Shown: positions 1 through 6,471 of the stretch, one piece after another | How positions within the stretch are numbered: position 1 is the first letter of the stretch | Layout of the letters: each line of letters starts with the position of its first letter | From: Proteobacteria bacterium UBA6921 | Lineage (GTDB): Bacteria; Pseudomonadota; Gammaproteobacteria; SG8-11 | Direction of reading: 5' to 3' | DNA: 9,592 bases | NCBI GenBank assembly: GCA_002450895.1 | Contig: DKAR01000054.1 | Location: forward strand, 11,138 to 20,729 | The notes under the pieces: model-generated | Seen by the model: the letters and a program-made list of their open reading frames with translations, nothing else | The model's database searches: none | Told to the model about the DNA's origin: nothing | Position numbers and translations under genes: made by a program

Positions 1-259
1 CGGTTCGGTGCCGACGCTGCGCGATTTGCTGGAGCCGTCCGCAAAGCGACCCAAGGTGTTTTACCGCGGCTACGACGTTTACGACGCAGGCAATGTCGGC
101 TTCATCAGTGATGTTGCTGAGGATCAGGGACGGCACTTCTTCCGCTTTGATGTCAGCGCGCCGGGAAATGGCAACGCGGGGCATGAGGGAAAGAATTATG
201 GAACGGAACTGCCGCCCGCCGAGAAGCAGGCCTTGCTCGAATTTCTGAAAACATTTTGA
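1..259 (+). CDS. RoxA-like c-type cytochrome, C-terminal fragment (5' end outside window)
   Basis: Only the last 85 or so codons are present; the frame is open to the left edge and ends in TGA at 257-259. The GTG at 8-10 is not a start: it is the Val of an N-G-S-V-P-T-L motif typical of RoxA-like and di-heme peroxidase-like cytochromes, and Gly-Ser of that motif are readable before it. The segment matches the C-terminus of the next gene at about 60% identity by eye, sharing RGYDVYD, VGF, RFDV, GNGN, GHE, PAEK and LKT. It differs by a three-residue insertion between GHE and YG. No heme-binding CXXCH lies in the visible part, so heme content is inferred from the paralogue. The next gene starts 32 bp downstream on the same strand, so the two are probably co-transcribed. 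Substrate unknown; a periplasmic location is likely. Confidence 0.8.
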   Translation, partial: GSVPTLRDLLEPSAKRPKVFYRGYDVYDAGNVGFISDVAEDQGRHFFRFDVSAPGNGNAGHEGKNYGTELPPAEKQALLEFLKTF

Positions 260-280
260 TTCAAACGCGCGCGCCGCAAC

Positions 281-286
281 GAGGCA
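281..286 (+). promoter_or_regulatory. Ribosome binding site that fixes the cytochrome start at 292
   Basis: GAGG at 281-284 lies 7 nt before the ATG at 292. The open frame extends upstream to a TTG at 256 that overlaps the stop of the preceding gene. That start has no comparable Shine-Dalgarno site and would put 12 polar residues before the membrane anchor. Confidence 0.6.
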
Positions 287-291
287 ATGAC

Positions 292-1725
292 ATGAACAAA
301 CTAAAAGCGTGGTTCACCATTCTGGCGACCGTGTTCGTACTGATGGCCGTGGTTGTCGGATATACGGCCTGGTACAAACTGTTTCGCGTCGTGCCGCAAC
401 CGGAGTTTGCATCGCCGGAGGAGCGCTTCAAGTACGGGTCGCTCGGTGGTGAAGACAGCTCCGGTTTGCCGTATTGGATTGTCATCGTGTTGCCGCGCAT
501 GTTTCCGGAATATTTGCCCGGCCCCGGCGGTTATGCGTCGCTCGGTATTCCGTGGGAGCAGGGACGCGATCTGCCGGTGGGTTTCTCCGTGAAAACGGTC
601 GGCTTCGACCGCGTCACCAATACGTGTGCCGTATGCCATACCGCCAGCTATCGCGGCGGCGAAGACGAACCTGCAAAGCTGGTGGTGGGCGGACCGGGCC
701 ATGGAACCAATGTGCAGGCCTTTTTCGATTTTCTGACCAAATGCGCAAACGATCCGCGTTTCAATTCGGACAACATCCTGGCGGAGATCGCGACGGTCTA
801 CAAACTGTCGTGGCTGGATAAGTTGATCTACCGCTTCGGAATCATCCCGATTGTGAAGAAACGCATCATCGAGCAGGGCAACAACTTTGCGTGGATGCAT
901 CGCGACGGGATGCCGGAATGGTCGGCGGGTCGCGACGACCCGATGAATCTCACCAAATATTTCATGCTCGAGTTACCGGAGGATGGAACGTTCGGTCCCG
1001 CCGACATGCCATCGATCTGGAATCTCGACAAGTACACAAAGAACATGTCGCTCAATTGGGACGGCGCGACCACCGTGGCACGTTCCGTCATCATCGATTC
1101 CGCACTCGGTCTCGGCGCAAGTCCGAAAGCACCGTTTCTCGATATCGTTAGTTGGCTGCGCGATTATCTTGGCAAGCTGCCGCCGCCGAAATATCCGTGG
1201 CCGATCGATGTAAAACTGGCAGGACAAGGCCGTACGCTCTTTGAAGCGCAGTGTGCGTCATGCCACGCCGGATCGCGCACCGGGACGCCGGTGCCGATTG
1301 AAGAAGTCGGAACTGACCGCGAACGACTCGCGAGCTGGAACAAAGATGCCGCGATTGCCGCCAACAAAAAAGTGAAGAGCATGGGCGTTGATCGCGATCC
1401 GATGGTGGAGGAAACACTCATCGGATATGTCGCCGTGCATCTCGACGGCGTGTGGCTGCGCGCGCCGTATTTGCACAACGGTTCAGTTCCCACGCTGCAC
1501 GACTTGCTCGAACCGCAGGATAAACGCCCGCAAGTCTTCTTCCGTGGCTATGACGTTTACGATCAGGCCAAGGTGGGATTCGTGACGCAGGGCGAAAAAG
1601 CGGAACGGATCGGACGGCGCTTCGACGTCACGCGGCGCGGCAACGGTAACAAGGGGCACGAGTATGGCGTGGGCCTGAAGCCCGCTGAAAAGACAGCGCT
1701 GCTGGAGTACCTGAAAACGCTGTAA
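292..1725 (+). CDS. Membrane-anchored di-heme c-type cytochrome, RoxA-like family
   Basis: The protein has 477 aa. A hydrophobic segment at about residues 5-27 has no clear signal peptidase site, so it probably anchors a periplasmic protein. Two covalent heme sites are visible: C112-A-V-C-H116 and C321-A-S-C-H325. The linker carries a GRDDPMN stretch (after residue 208). The C-terminal part has the family motif Y-L-H395-N-G-S-V-P-T-L and a GNGN-x-GHEYG motif whose His456 is a candidate distal heme ligand. Length and two-heme layout fit the RoxA-like/di-heme peroxidase-like group, whose members include rubber oxygenases and many uncharacterised cytochromes. Nothing seen here shows rubber oxygenase activity, and the protein is shorter than RoxA (roughly 680 aa, from memory). 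It follows a paralogue after 32 bp. The role is probably periplasmic electron transfer or oxidative chemistry on an unknown substrate. Confidence 0.85.
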   Translation: MNKLKAWFTILATVFVLMAVVVGYTAWYKLFRVVPQPEFASPEERFKYGSLGGEDSSGLPYWIVIVLPRMFPEYLPGPGGYASLGIPWEQGRDLPVGFSVKTVGFDRVTNTCAVCHTASYRGGEDEPAKLVVGGPGHGTNVQAFFDFLTKCANDPRFNSDNILAEIATVYKLSWLDKLIYRFGIIPIVKKRIIEQGNNFAWMHRDGMPEWSAGRDDPMNLTKYFMLELPEDGTFGPADMPSIWNLDKYTKNMSLNWDGATTVARSVIIDSALGLGASPKAPFLDIVSWLRDYLGKLPPPKYPWPIDVKLAGQGRTLFEAQCASCHAGSRTGTPVPIEEVGTDRERLASWNKDAAIAANKKVKSMGVDRDPMVEETLIGYVAVHLDGVWLRAPYLHNGSVPTLHDLLEPQDKRPQVFFRGYDVYDQAKVGFVTQGEKAERIGRRFDVTRRGNGNKGHEYGVGLKPAEKTALLEYLKTL

Positions 1726-1762
1726 CTTTCCGTTCCAAACCGCTGCTGTCCCGGTCCAGCCT

Positions 1763-1782
1763 TCTCTCTATATATAGAGAGA
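1763..1782. repeat. Perfect 20-bp palindrome downstream of the cytochrome gene
   Basis: TCTCTCTATA is followed directly by its exact reverse complement, TATAGAGAGA. As RNA it could fold into an 8-bp stem with a TATA loop. No U-rich tract follows on either strand, so it is not a standard intrinsic terminator. It lies 37 bp after the cytochrome stop. It could be a weak terminator, a protein site, or a chance CT/AT/AG microsatellite. Confidence 0.7.
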
Positions 1783-1942
1783 GGCGGGCGGGCGCCCCCT
1801 CATGCAGGGTCCGATCCTGTTTCGAGTGCTTCCGTATTGACGTAACCCATTCCCAGTTCAAGAAAAACCTGGACCGAGGTCCGGCCGTTGCTGGTACCGA
1901 CGGTGGTCACGTTTTCGGGTTTTCACCTTAATAATACCGGCG

Positions 1943-1970
1943 TAAATGCCGAAACAGCTGCTGCGATGCC
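1943..1970 (+). promoter_or_regulatory. Weak flagellar sigma-28-like promoter candidate for the MCP
   Basis: TAAA at 1943-1946 and CGAT at 1964-1967 are separated by 17 nt, the spacing between these two cores in the FliA consensus. The flanking -10 bases do not match well. Chemotaxis receptor genes are often FliA-dependent, which is the only contextual support. Confidence 0.2.
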
Positions 1971-2015
1971 CGACAACTGCCAAGGGCATCCGGGAAAAAA
2001 ATAAGGAGCCGGTCC

Positions 2016-3650
2016 ATGCAGACTGCATTTCGCAGCGTGAGCACCAAGATCATGTCGATTACTGCTGTTGTTGCGGCAGTGATGTTACTTTCCTCGCTTG
2101 CCACCTTCATGATCATTCGTGGGGAAGCGCGCGATTTCGAACACGCGGTCAACGTCAACATCGCGAACGAACAGGAAATCACCAAGATTACCTTGATGTT
2201 CAAGACGCAGGTCCAGGAATGGAAAAACGTATTGTTGCGTGGCAGCGATGCCGAGCAGATGAAGAAATATTGGGGCTCCTTTGAATCCGAAGAAGCGCAG
2301 ATTCAAAGTTCAGGAAAAAATCTCGGTGAAAAAATAGAAAACAAGGAAGTCGTGTCGCTGTTGAAGGAATTTCTAGAAGCGCACACGGCCATGGGTGAGG
2401 CCTACCGGAAGGGTAAACAGGCATTCATCGACGCCGGATTCAATTCCACTGCGGGAGACAAAGCCGTCAAGGGAATTGATCGAAAGCCTACGGAACTCCT
2501 GACGCAGGCGGCGGAAAAACTTCGCGTTGCCTCGCGCACCTCCGTCGATGAAACGATCGCAAAGGCGCGCCGGGGCGCCGTTTGGGCATTGGTACTTTTT
2601 GTCGTTGCCGTTTTTGTCGGAATGTTTGCGATTCAGCGACGTATGCAGGTCACGATCGCACAACCGACACAGGCCCTGCTCAGCGATTTGTTGTTGCTGG
2701 CTGAAGGTGATTTTTCGCGCGAATCGCAATTTCACTCCAATGATGAAATGGGGTTGATCGCCGACAGTGCGCGGCAGGTGCAACATCGATTGGGTGATTT
2801 GATTACCCAGTTGCGCGCGGCGGTCCTGAAAGTTGCCGCAACGGCCAAGCAATTGCAGTCACTCACATCCGCTTCCAACGCCAGCGTATCCGTGCAGCGC
2901 GATCAGTCCGACCAGGTCGCAACCGCGACGAACGAAATGGCCGCCACCGTACAGGATGTCGCGCGTAGTGCAGAACAGGCGGCGGCGTCTGCGGAGCGTG
3001 CGGATACCGACGCACGGTCCGGTCACGGTGTCGTTCAGCGCACCGTCGAGTCCATTGGCCAGCTTTCGGACGACCTGACGAATGCAGCGAATGTGATTTC
3101 CGAACTCGAGAAAGACAGCGATTCTATCGGGACTGTGCTGGACGTCATTCGCGGCATCGCTGAACAAACGAATCTGCTGGCATTGAATGCCGCAATTGAA
3201 GCCGCCCGCGCCGGTGAGCAGGGGCGCGGATTTGCCGTCGTCGCCGACGAAGTGAGAACGCTGGCCAGCAAGACGCAGCAGTCGACGCAGGAAATCCATG
3301 CCATGATCGAGCGGCTTCAGGGACGTACCGGAAGTGCCGTGTCCGTCATGAACAGCAGTTGCGAGCGCGTGAAGAGCACGGTCGCGAAGGCGAACGAAGC
3401 AGCGACGGCGTTGTCATCGATTACGCAGTCAGTAGCGCGTATTCATGAGATGAATACGCACATCGCCAGCGCCGCGGAAGAGCAGGGTGCGGTCGCTGCG
3501 GAAATCAACAAGAACGTCGTCCATATTCGCGACGGCATCAGTGTGACAGCCGACAACGCGACCCAGATGGCAGCGATGAGCGAGGAACTGCGTCACCTTG
3601 CGGCAACGGTCGAGCACGCCGTCGAGCAATTCCGCGTGAAGGGGCAATAA
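2016..3650 (+). CDS. Methyl-accepting chemotaxis protein
   Basis: This 544-aa inner-membrane chemoreceptor would control CheA through CheW. TM1 spans about residues 12-34, and a helical periplasmic ligand-binding region about 35-186, probably a four-helix-bundle type. TM2 is about 187-206 (VWALVLFVVAVFVGMFAI) and HAMP about 208-260. A long coiled-coil signalling domain follows from about 265. Its hairpin tip is near-canonical: R379-G-I-A-E-Q-T-N-L-L-A-L-N391-A-A-I-E-A-A-R. About 150 residues follow the tip, with no long tail and no C-terminal CheR/CheB-tethering pentapeptide; I think this fits the 40-heptad class. AAGGAG at 2003-2008 lies 7 nt before the ATG. No che or flagellar genes are adjacent, so it is an orphan receptor. 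The ligand cannot be predicted. Confidence 0.95.
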   Translation: MQTAFRSVSTKIMSITAVVAAVMLLSSLATFMIIRGEARDFEHAVNVNIANEQEITKITLMFKTQVQEWKNVLLRGSDAEQMKKYWGSFESEEAQIQSSGKNLGEKIENKEVVSLLKEFLEAHTAMGEAYRKGKQAFIDAGFNSTAGDKAVKGIDRKPTELLTQAAEKLRVASRTSVDETIAKARRGAVWALVLFVVAVFVGMFAIQRRMQVTIAQPTQALLSDLLLLAEGDFSRESQFHSNDEMGLIADSARQVQHRLGDLITQLRAAVLKVAATAKQLQSLTSASNASVSVQRDQSDQVATATNEMAATVQDVARSAEQAAASAERADTDARSGHGVVQRTVESIGQLSDDLTNAANVISELEKDSDSIGTVLDVIRGIAEQTNLLALNAAIEAARAGEQGRGFAVVADEVRTLASKTQQSTQEIHAMIERLQGRTGSAVSVMNSSCERVKSTVAKANEAATALSSITQSVARIHEMNTHIASAAEEQGAVAAEINKNVVHIRDGISVTADNATQMAAMSEELRHLAATVEHAVEQFRVKGQ

Positions 3651-3663
3651 TCCTATTCAATTG

Positions 3664-3679
3664 CCCGGGTCAGCCCGGG
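3664..3679 (+). repeat. GC-rich hairpin between MCP and its terminator
   Basis: CCCGGG, a TCAG loop, then CCCGGG again; because CCCGGG is self-complementary the two copies form a 6-bp stem. It lies 13 bp after the MCP stop and just before the terminator, so it may protect the transcript 3' end or help termination. Confidence 0.5.
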
Positions 3680-3688
3680 ACAGGCGCG

Positions 3689-3724
3689 ACGGGTCTGCCG
3701 ATCACGGCAGGCCCGTTTTCTTTT
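3689..3724 (+). terminator. Rho-independent terminator of the MCP gene
   Basis: The left arm ACGGGTCTGCCG (3689-3700), an ATCA loop, and the right arm CGGCAGGCCCGT (3705-3716) form a 12-bp stem with one G-U pair. The run TTTT-C-TTTT follows at 3716-3724. It is the clearest terminator in the window. It separates the MCP from the DUF1857 gene, which therefore needs its own promoter. Confidence 0.9.
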
Positions 3725-3814
3725 CCAGCGCCCACGGGCACACACGATACCGGTTTGTGGCGACAGGCTCTGTTAATATTACGGGATCATCTCCGGGCAC
3801 TCATTCGCGCAGGC

Positions 3815-4309
3815 ATGCATTACGAACATCTTGTCCAGATCAACGAACTCAACAACCCGATGGTGATTCCGCTGACGCGGGATCAGCTATGGCAGGGGCT
3901 TATTGCACGCACCGAACGTCCGCAGTATTTCCTGATCGGATTGGACGAGTGCCGAATCTCCGATCGTGTCGAGAACACGCTGCGTCGCGAGATGCGTTTT
4001 GGGGATCGATGGATCATCGACCGCGTGACTTATTCGCCACCGGTCGAAGTTCGAATCGAGGTTGAGCCAACGCCGGAAATGGGACCGGCCCGCCTGGTGA
4101 TGACCATCGAAGAACCGCAGCCGGGCGAATTGTTCCTGCGTTTTTCGTACACGCTGGAATCGTCATCCGACGATGCGGTGGGTGAAGTCGACGAATACCG
4201 CAAATCGGCGTACCGCGATTCGGACGTGGACACTGTGCGTCGCATACGTCAATTGGCAGAAGCAGGTGTGTTGTCGGTCGACGGCGCTGCAGACGTGGAG
4301 CTTCACTGA
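3815..4309 (+). CDS. DUF1857 / AtaL-like SRPBCC family protein
   Basis: This 164-aa, probably cytosolic protein has no signal peptide or membrane segment. It reads as DUF1857 (AtaL-like, in the START/Bet v1 hydrophobic-pocket fold) along its whole length. The N-terminus is YEHLVQIN, with P-L-T-R-D-Q-L-W-Q-G-L at residues 19-29. Further motifs are P-Q-Y-F-L-I-G-L-D-x-C (36-46), M-R-F-G (60-63), M-T-I-E-E-P-x-P-G (96-104), L-F-L-R-F (106-110) and K-S-A-Y-R-D-S-D-V-D-T-V-R (130-142). I chose the ATG at 3815 because family similarity begins there. The frame stays open to a TTG at 3755, and the Shine-Dalgarno match before 3815 is poor. Members are mostly uncharacterised; AtaL-type proteins occur in some fungal pathways. 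Ligand and role are unknown. It is isolated by the upstream terminator and ends 18 bp from the convergent photolyase. Confidence 0.85.
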   Translation: MHYEHLVQINELNNPMVIPLTRDQLWQGLIARTERPQYFLIGLDECRISDRVENTLRREMRFGDRWIIDRVTYSPPVEVRIEVEPTPEMGPARLVMTIEEPQPGELFLRFSYTLESSSDDAVGEVDEYRKSAYRDSDVDTVRRIRQLAEAGVLSVDGAADVELH

Positions 4310-4327
4310 GGCGAATCAGGCGTCGCG

Positions 4328-5800
4328 CTATTTCAGACTCTGCTCCGAGATTTCCTTCCACATCGCGTACGTATCTAGCGCACGCTTGCGACCTTCGTCA
4401 GGCTTGATCAGCGGTTCCGGGTAACGCGATTCAATTCCCGCCTCGCGTCGTGCACCGGCAGGTGCATTCCAGGGCTGGTGGATCCAGTCCGTTGACATGC
4501 CGCGCAGTTCCGGAACCCAGCGTCGTACATAGCTTCCGTGAGGATCGAATCGTTCTCCCTGCGCGACCGGATTGAATACGCGAAAGTACGGTGCTGCATC
4601 GGCGCCGCAGCCGGCGCTCCATTGCCAGTTGAACGTGTTGCTGGCGAGGTCGGCGTCGACAAGCGTGTCCCAAAACCAGCGCGCGCCCAGCAACCAGTGG
4701 AGCCCGAGATGCTTCGTCAGGTACGACGCGACGATCATGCGGACGCGATTGTGCATGAAGCCGGTGGCCCACAGCTCGCGCATTCCCGCATCGACGATCG
4801 GAATACCGGTACGTCCCTGCTGCCAACGGCGGAGTGTGGCTCCTCCGTCGGTTTGCCATGGAAACTGCGCGAATCGCGTATCGAGCGGCGACTCCGTGGT
4901 CTTCGGAAAGTGATACAGGATGTAGTTCGAAAATTCGCGCCATGCGACTTCGCGGAGCAGTAGTACGGATGCGGCGTGAAAACCCGGTGCGCTGGTATGT
5001 GCGCCGTAAGCGTTGATTGCCTGGGCAATCTGCCGCGGGCTGATCTCACCGAAATGCAGATGCGGTGACAGATGCGACGTCGCGTCGCGATCAGGAACAT
5101 CGCGCTGTTCCGGATAGGCGATGAGCGCCGAATCAAGGAACTTGTTCAGGCGCGCGTGTGCGGCTGGTTCTCCGGGGCGCCACGTGGCGCTGATTTGCTG
5201 ATCCCACGCGATTTTTGGCAACAACCCCAGCTCTTCGATTGAAACGGTATGAAGCGCCCGGCGCAGTCTTGGAAGTTGGCGCGGTGCCGGGTCCGTATGG
5301 TCCGGCAGACCCAACTTCTGCAGCGCGCGAAAGTAAGGAGTAAACACGCGATACGGTGTCTGCTGTCCGGACGCGATGTTTGCCGGATCAAACCAGAAAC
5401 TGCCGTGGAAGGCATGCCACGCAACGCCACGTGCGGCCAGTGCATCCTGCAAAATCGAATCACGCGAAACGAGGGTGGGTTCGTAAACATGATTGACATA
5501 GATGCTGGTCGCGCCCGTGTCCTGTACCAGGGACGTGAGCGCTTCCTGTGCCGGGCCGCGGCGTATGACCAGCGTATGGCCATGCGCACCCAGCGACTCG
5601 TTCAATGACATGAGGCTATGGTGCAACCACCACCGGCTGGCGGCCCCCGGCGACCACGGGGCGCCATCGTCCGGAGCATCGATGTAAACAAATACGAGGG
5701 GACCGCCGGCACCGGCCGCCGCATGCAGGGCCGGATTGTCTTGTAGGCGCAAATCGTTACGAAACCACACGATTCGTGCTGACGAGTTCGATTCGGGCAT
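4328..5800 (-). CDS. phrB: Deoxyribodipyrimidine photolyase (class I CPD photolyase)
   Basis: This 490-aa, FAD-dependent flavoprotein uses blue or near-UV light to split cyclobutane pyrimidine dimers in DNA. The N-terminal antenna domain begins R-I-V-W-F-R-N-D-L-R-L-x-D-N-P-A-L. The FAD-domain motif S-H-L-S-P-H-L-H-F-G is at residues 242-251. E284 and W287 (E-V-A-W-R-E-F) match the substrate-contacting Glu274 and Trp277 of the E. coli enzyme. W392, W369 and W326 match its electron-transfer Trp triad, and N388 matches the Asn beside flavin N5. The long motif with MHNRVRMI, NTFNWQW and DAAPYFR is complete. The ATG at 5800 starts 9 residues before the conserved beta strand; the open frame runs back to 5956 over the peroxidase start, which I reject. 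No strong Shine-Dalgarno site is visible. It is divergent from the peroxidase gene and convergent with the DUF1857 gene. Confidence 0.95.
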   Translation of the reverse strand: MPESNSSARIVWFRNDLRLQDNPALHAAAGAGGPLVFVYIDAPDDGAPWSPGAASRWWLHHSLMSLNESLGAHGHTLVIRRGPAQEALTSLVQDTGATSIYVNHVYEPTLVSRDSILQDALAARGVAWHAFHGSFWFDPANIASGQQTPYRVFTPYFRALQKLGLPDHTDPAPRQLPRLRRALHTVSIEELGLLPKIAWDQQISATWRPGEPAAHARLNKFLDSALIAYPEQRDVPDRDATSHLSPHLHFGEISPRQIAQAINAYGAHTSAPGFHAASVLLLREVAWREFSNYILYHFPKTTESPLDTRFAQFPWQTDGGATLRRWQQGRTGIPIVDAGMRELWATGFMHNRVRMIVASYLTKHLGLHWLLGARWFWDTLVDADLASNTFNWQWSAGCGADAAPYFRVFNPVAQGERFDPHGSYVRRWVPELRGMSTDWIHQPWNAPAGARREAGIESRYPEPLIKPDEGRKRALDTYAMWKEISEQSLK

Positions 5801-5901
5801 GTCGTGTTTGTGCGCGTGGATTGAGAACCACCGGCTTCGTACAATGTCGAAAACAACAACACGGCGCAAGCTGTTTGACCTTAACCCAGGAGCCTCCTGC
5901 A
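5801..5901. promoter_or_regulatory. Divergent control region between photolyase and peroxidase genes
   Basis: 101 bp separate the two start codons, so both promoters must lie here or overlap the genes. TACAAT at 5840-5845 (+) is a good -10 match for the peroxidase. The nearest -35-like TTGAGA (5821-5826) is only 13 bp upstream, so the assignment is weak. No convincing photolyase promoter or named regulator site was found. Confidence 0.35.
5887..5899 (+). promoter_or_regulatory. Peroxidase ribosome binding site inside a small dyad
   Basis: CAGGAG at 5887-5892 lies 9 nt before the ATG at 5902 and decides that start against the longer open frame from 5776. It is followed after one base by its reverse complement CTCCTG (5894-5899). 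The leader thus carries both a Shine-Dalgarno sequence and a complementary anti-Shine-Dalgarno-like one. Confidence 0.6.
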
Positions 5902-6459
5902 ATGAAGAACGCGTTTGCGGTACGAATCGCGATAGCCTTGTCCGCAATGTTGGCATTTGGGGGCGCGCATGCGGCGCAAGAATGTCCAGATGAGCTCAAC
6001 TTCACCAAACGCAACCTCGTCGGCGATAAGGACGTAAACCTGTGCAACGAATACCTTGGCAAGGTGGTACTAATTGTCAACGTCGCCAGCAAATGCGGTT
6101 TCACTCCACAGTACGAAGGGCTGGAAGCGCTGTACCGGAAGTATCGCGATCGTGGCCTCGTGGTGCTCGGGTTTCCGTCCAACGATTTCGGGGGACAGGA
6201 ACCGGGTTCGCCGAAGCAGATTCAGGAGTTTTGCAAGAATACGTACGGCGTCGAGTTTCCGATGTTCGAAAAGACGAATGCCGCCGAGCGCAACGCCGAC
6301 CCGTTATATCGCGTGCTCGGGAACAAGTCCGGTGGTTATCCCGAATGGAATTTTCACAAGTACCTTCTGGGGCGCGACGGCAAGCTGATCGCGTCCTATC
6401 CCAGTCGCGTTGAGCCGCAAAGCGATACGCTGACCGCGCAGATCGAAAAACTGTTGTAG
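5902..6459 (+). CDS. Exported glutathione peroxidase family protein (Cys-type)
   Basis: The precursor has 185 aa. A signal peptide at residues 1-24 (hydrophobic core IALSAMLAFG, site A-H-A|A-Q) sends the enzyme to the periplasm. The family reduces hydroperoxides with thioredoxin or glutathione. Active-site residues are visible: peroxidatic C65 in N-V-A-S-K-C-G-F-T, Q99 in G-G-Q-E-P-G, and W149-N150 in W-N-F-H-K-Y-L. C111 in E-F-C-K-N-T-Y-G-V is placed like the resolving Cys of thioredoxin-dependent members and E. coli BtuE. The common FPCNQF motif is F-P-S93-N-D-F, so that Cys is absent. The mature N-terminus adds C28 and C48. The start is set by the ribosome site at 5887 and by the signal peptide. 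The gene ends 12 bp from the convergent kinase gene and is divergent from the photolyase. A periplasmic electron donor is not apparent nearby. Confidence 0.93.
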   Translation: MKNAFAVRIAIALSAMLAFGGAHAAQECPDELNFTKRNLVGDKDVNLCNEYLGKVVLIVNVASKCGFTPQYEGLEALYRKYRDRGLVVLGFPSNDFGGQEPGSPKQIQEFCKNTYGVEFPMFEKTNAAERNADPLYRVLGNKSGGYPEWNFHKYLLGRDGKLIASYPSRVEPQSDTLTAQIEKLL

Positions 6460-6471
6460 CGAAGTTCCTGC

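Larger units (their letters stand above)
1726..2015. other. Intergenic region between cytochrome and MCP genes
   Basis: About 290 bp without a firm gene. It holds the palindrome at 1763-1782, a GGGCGCCC palindrome at 1790-1797, and a GGACC-GA-GGTCC dyad at 1871-1882. It also holds an AT-rich stretch near 1928-1937 and the leader of the MCP gene. A 36-codon GTG-start ORF on the minus strand (1910 to 1800) is described under findings. No clear sigma-70 promoter was found. Confidence 0.6.

Noticed and set aside
301..900. 199-codon open frame on the minus strand inside the cytochrome gene
   Set aside because: It lies fully antisense to a gene with two CXXCH motifs, is rich in Arg/His as expected of a shadow frame, and resembles no family.
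1763..1782. Palindrome as an intrinsic terminator of the cytochrome genes
   Set aside because: The stem is AT-rich at its tip and is followed by GAGGCGGG, not a T run; the minus-strand side also lacks one.
2373..2852. 159-codon minus-strand frame inside the MCP gene
   Set aside because: It is antisense to the sensor, TM2 and HAMP coding region of a clear MCP, with Arg-rich shadow composition.
3661..4065. 134-codon plus-strand frame over the terminator and the DUF1857 gene start
   Set aside because: It runs through the MCP terminator and is out of frame with the DUF1857 gene. Its product is low-complexity and unlike any family.
5776..5901. 42-codon upstream extension of the peroxidase reading frame
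   Set aside because: It overlaps the photolyase start, is not hydrophobic, and would bury the signal peptide that starts at 5902 behind a good ribosome site.
5801..5956. 52-codon N-terminal extension of the photolyase reading frame (minus strand)
   Set aside because: It would overlap the ribosome site, start and signal peptide of the divergent peroxidase gene. Photolyases begin close to the R-I-V-W-F-R-N-D-L-R-L strand, which follows the ATG at 5800 by nine residues.
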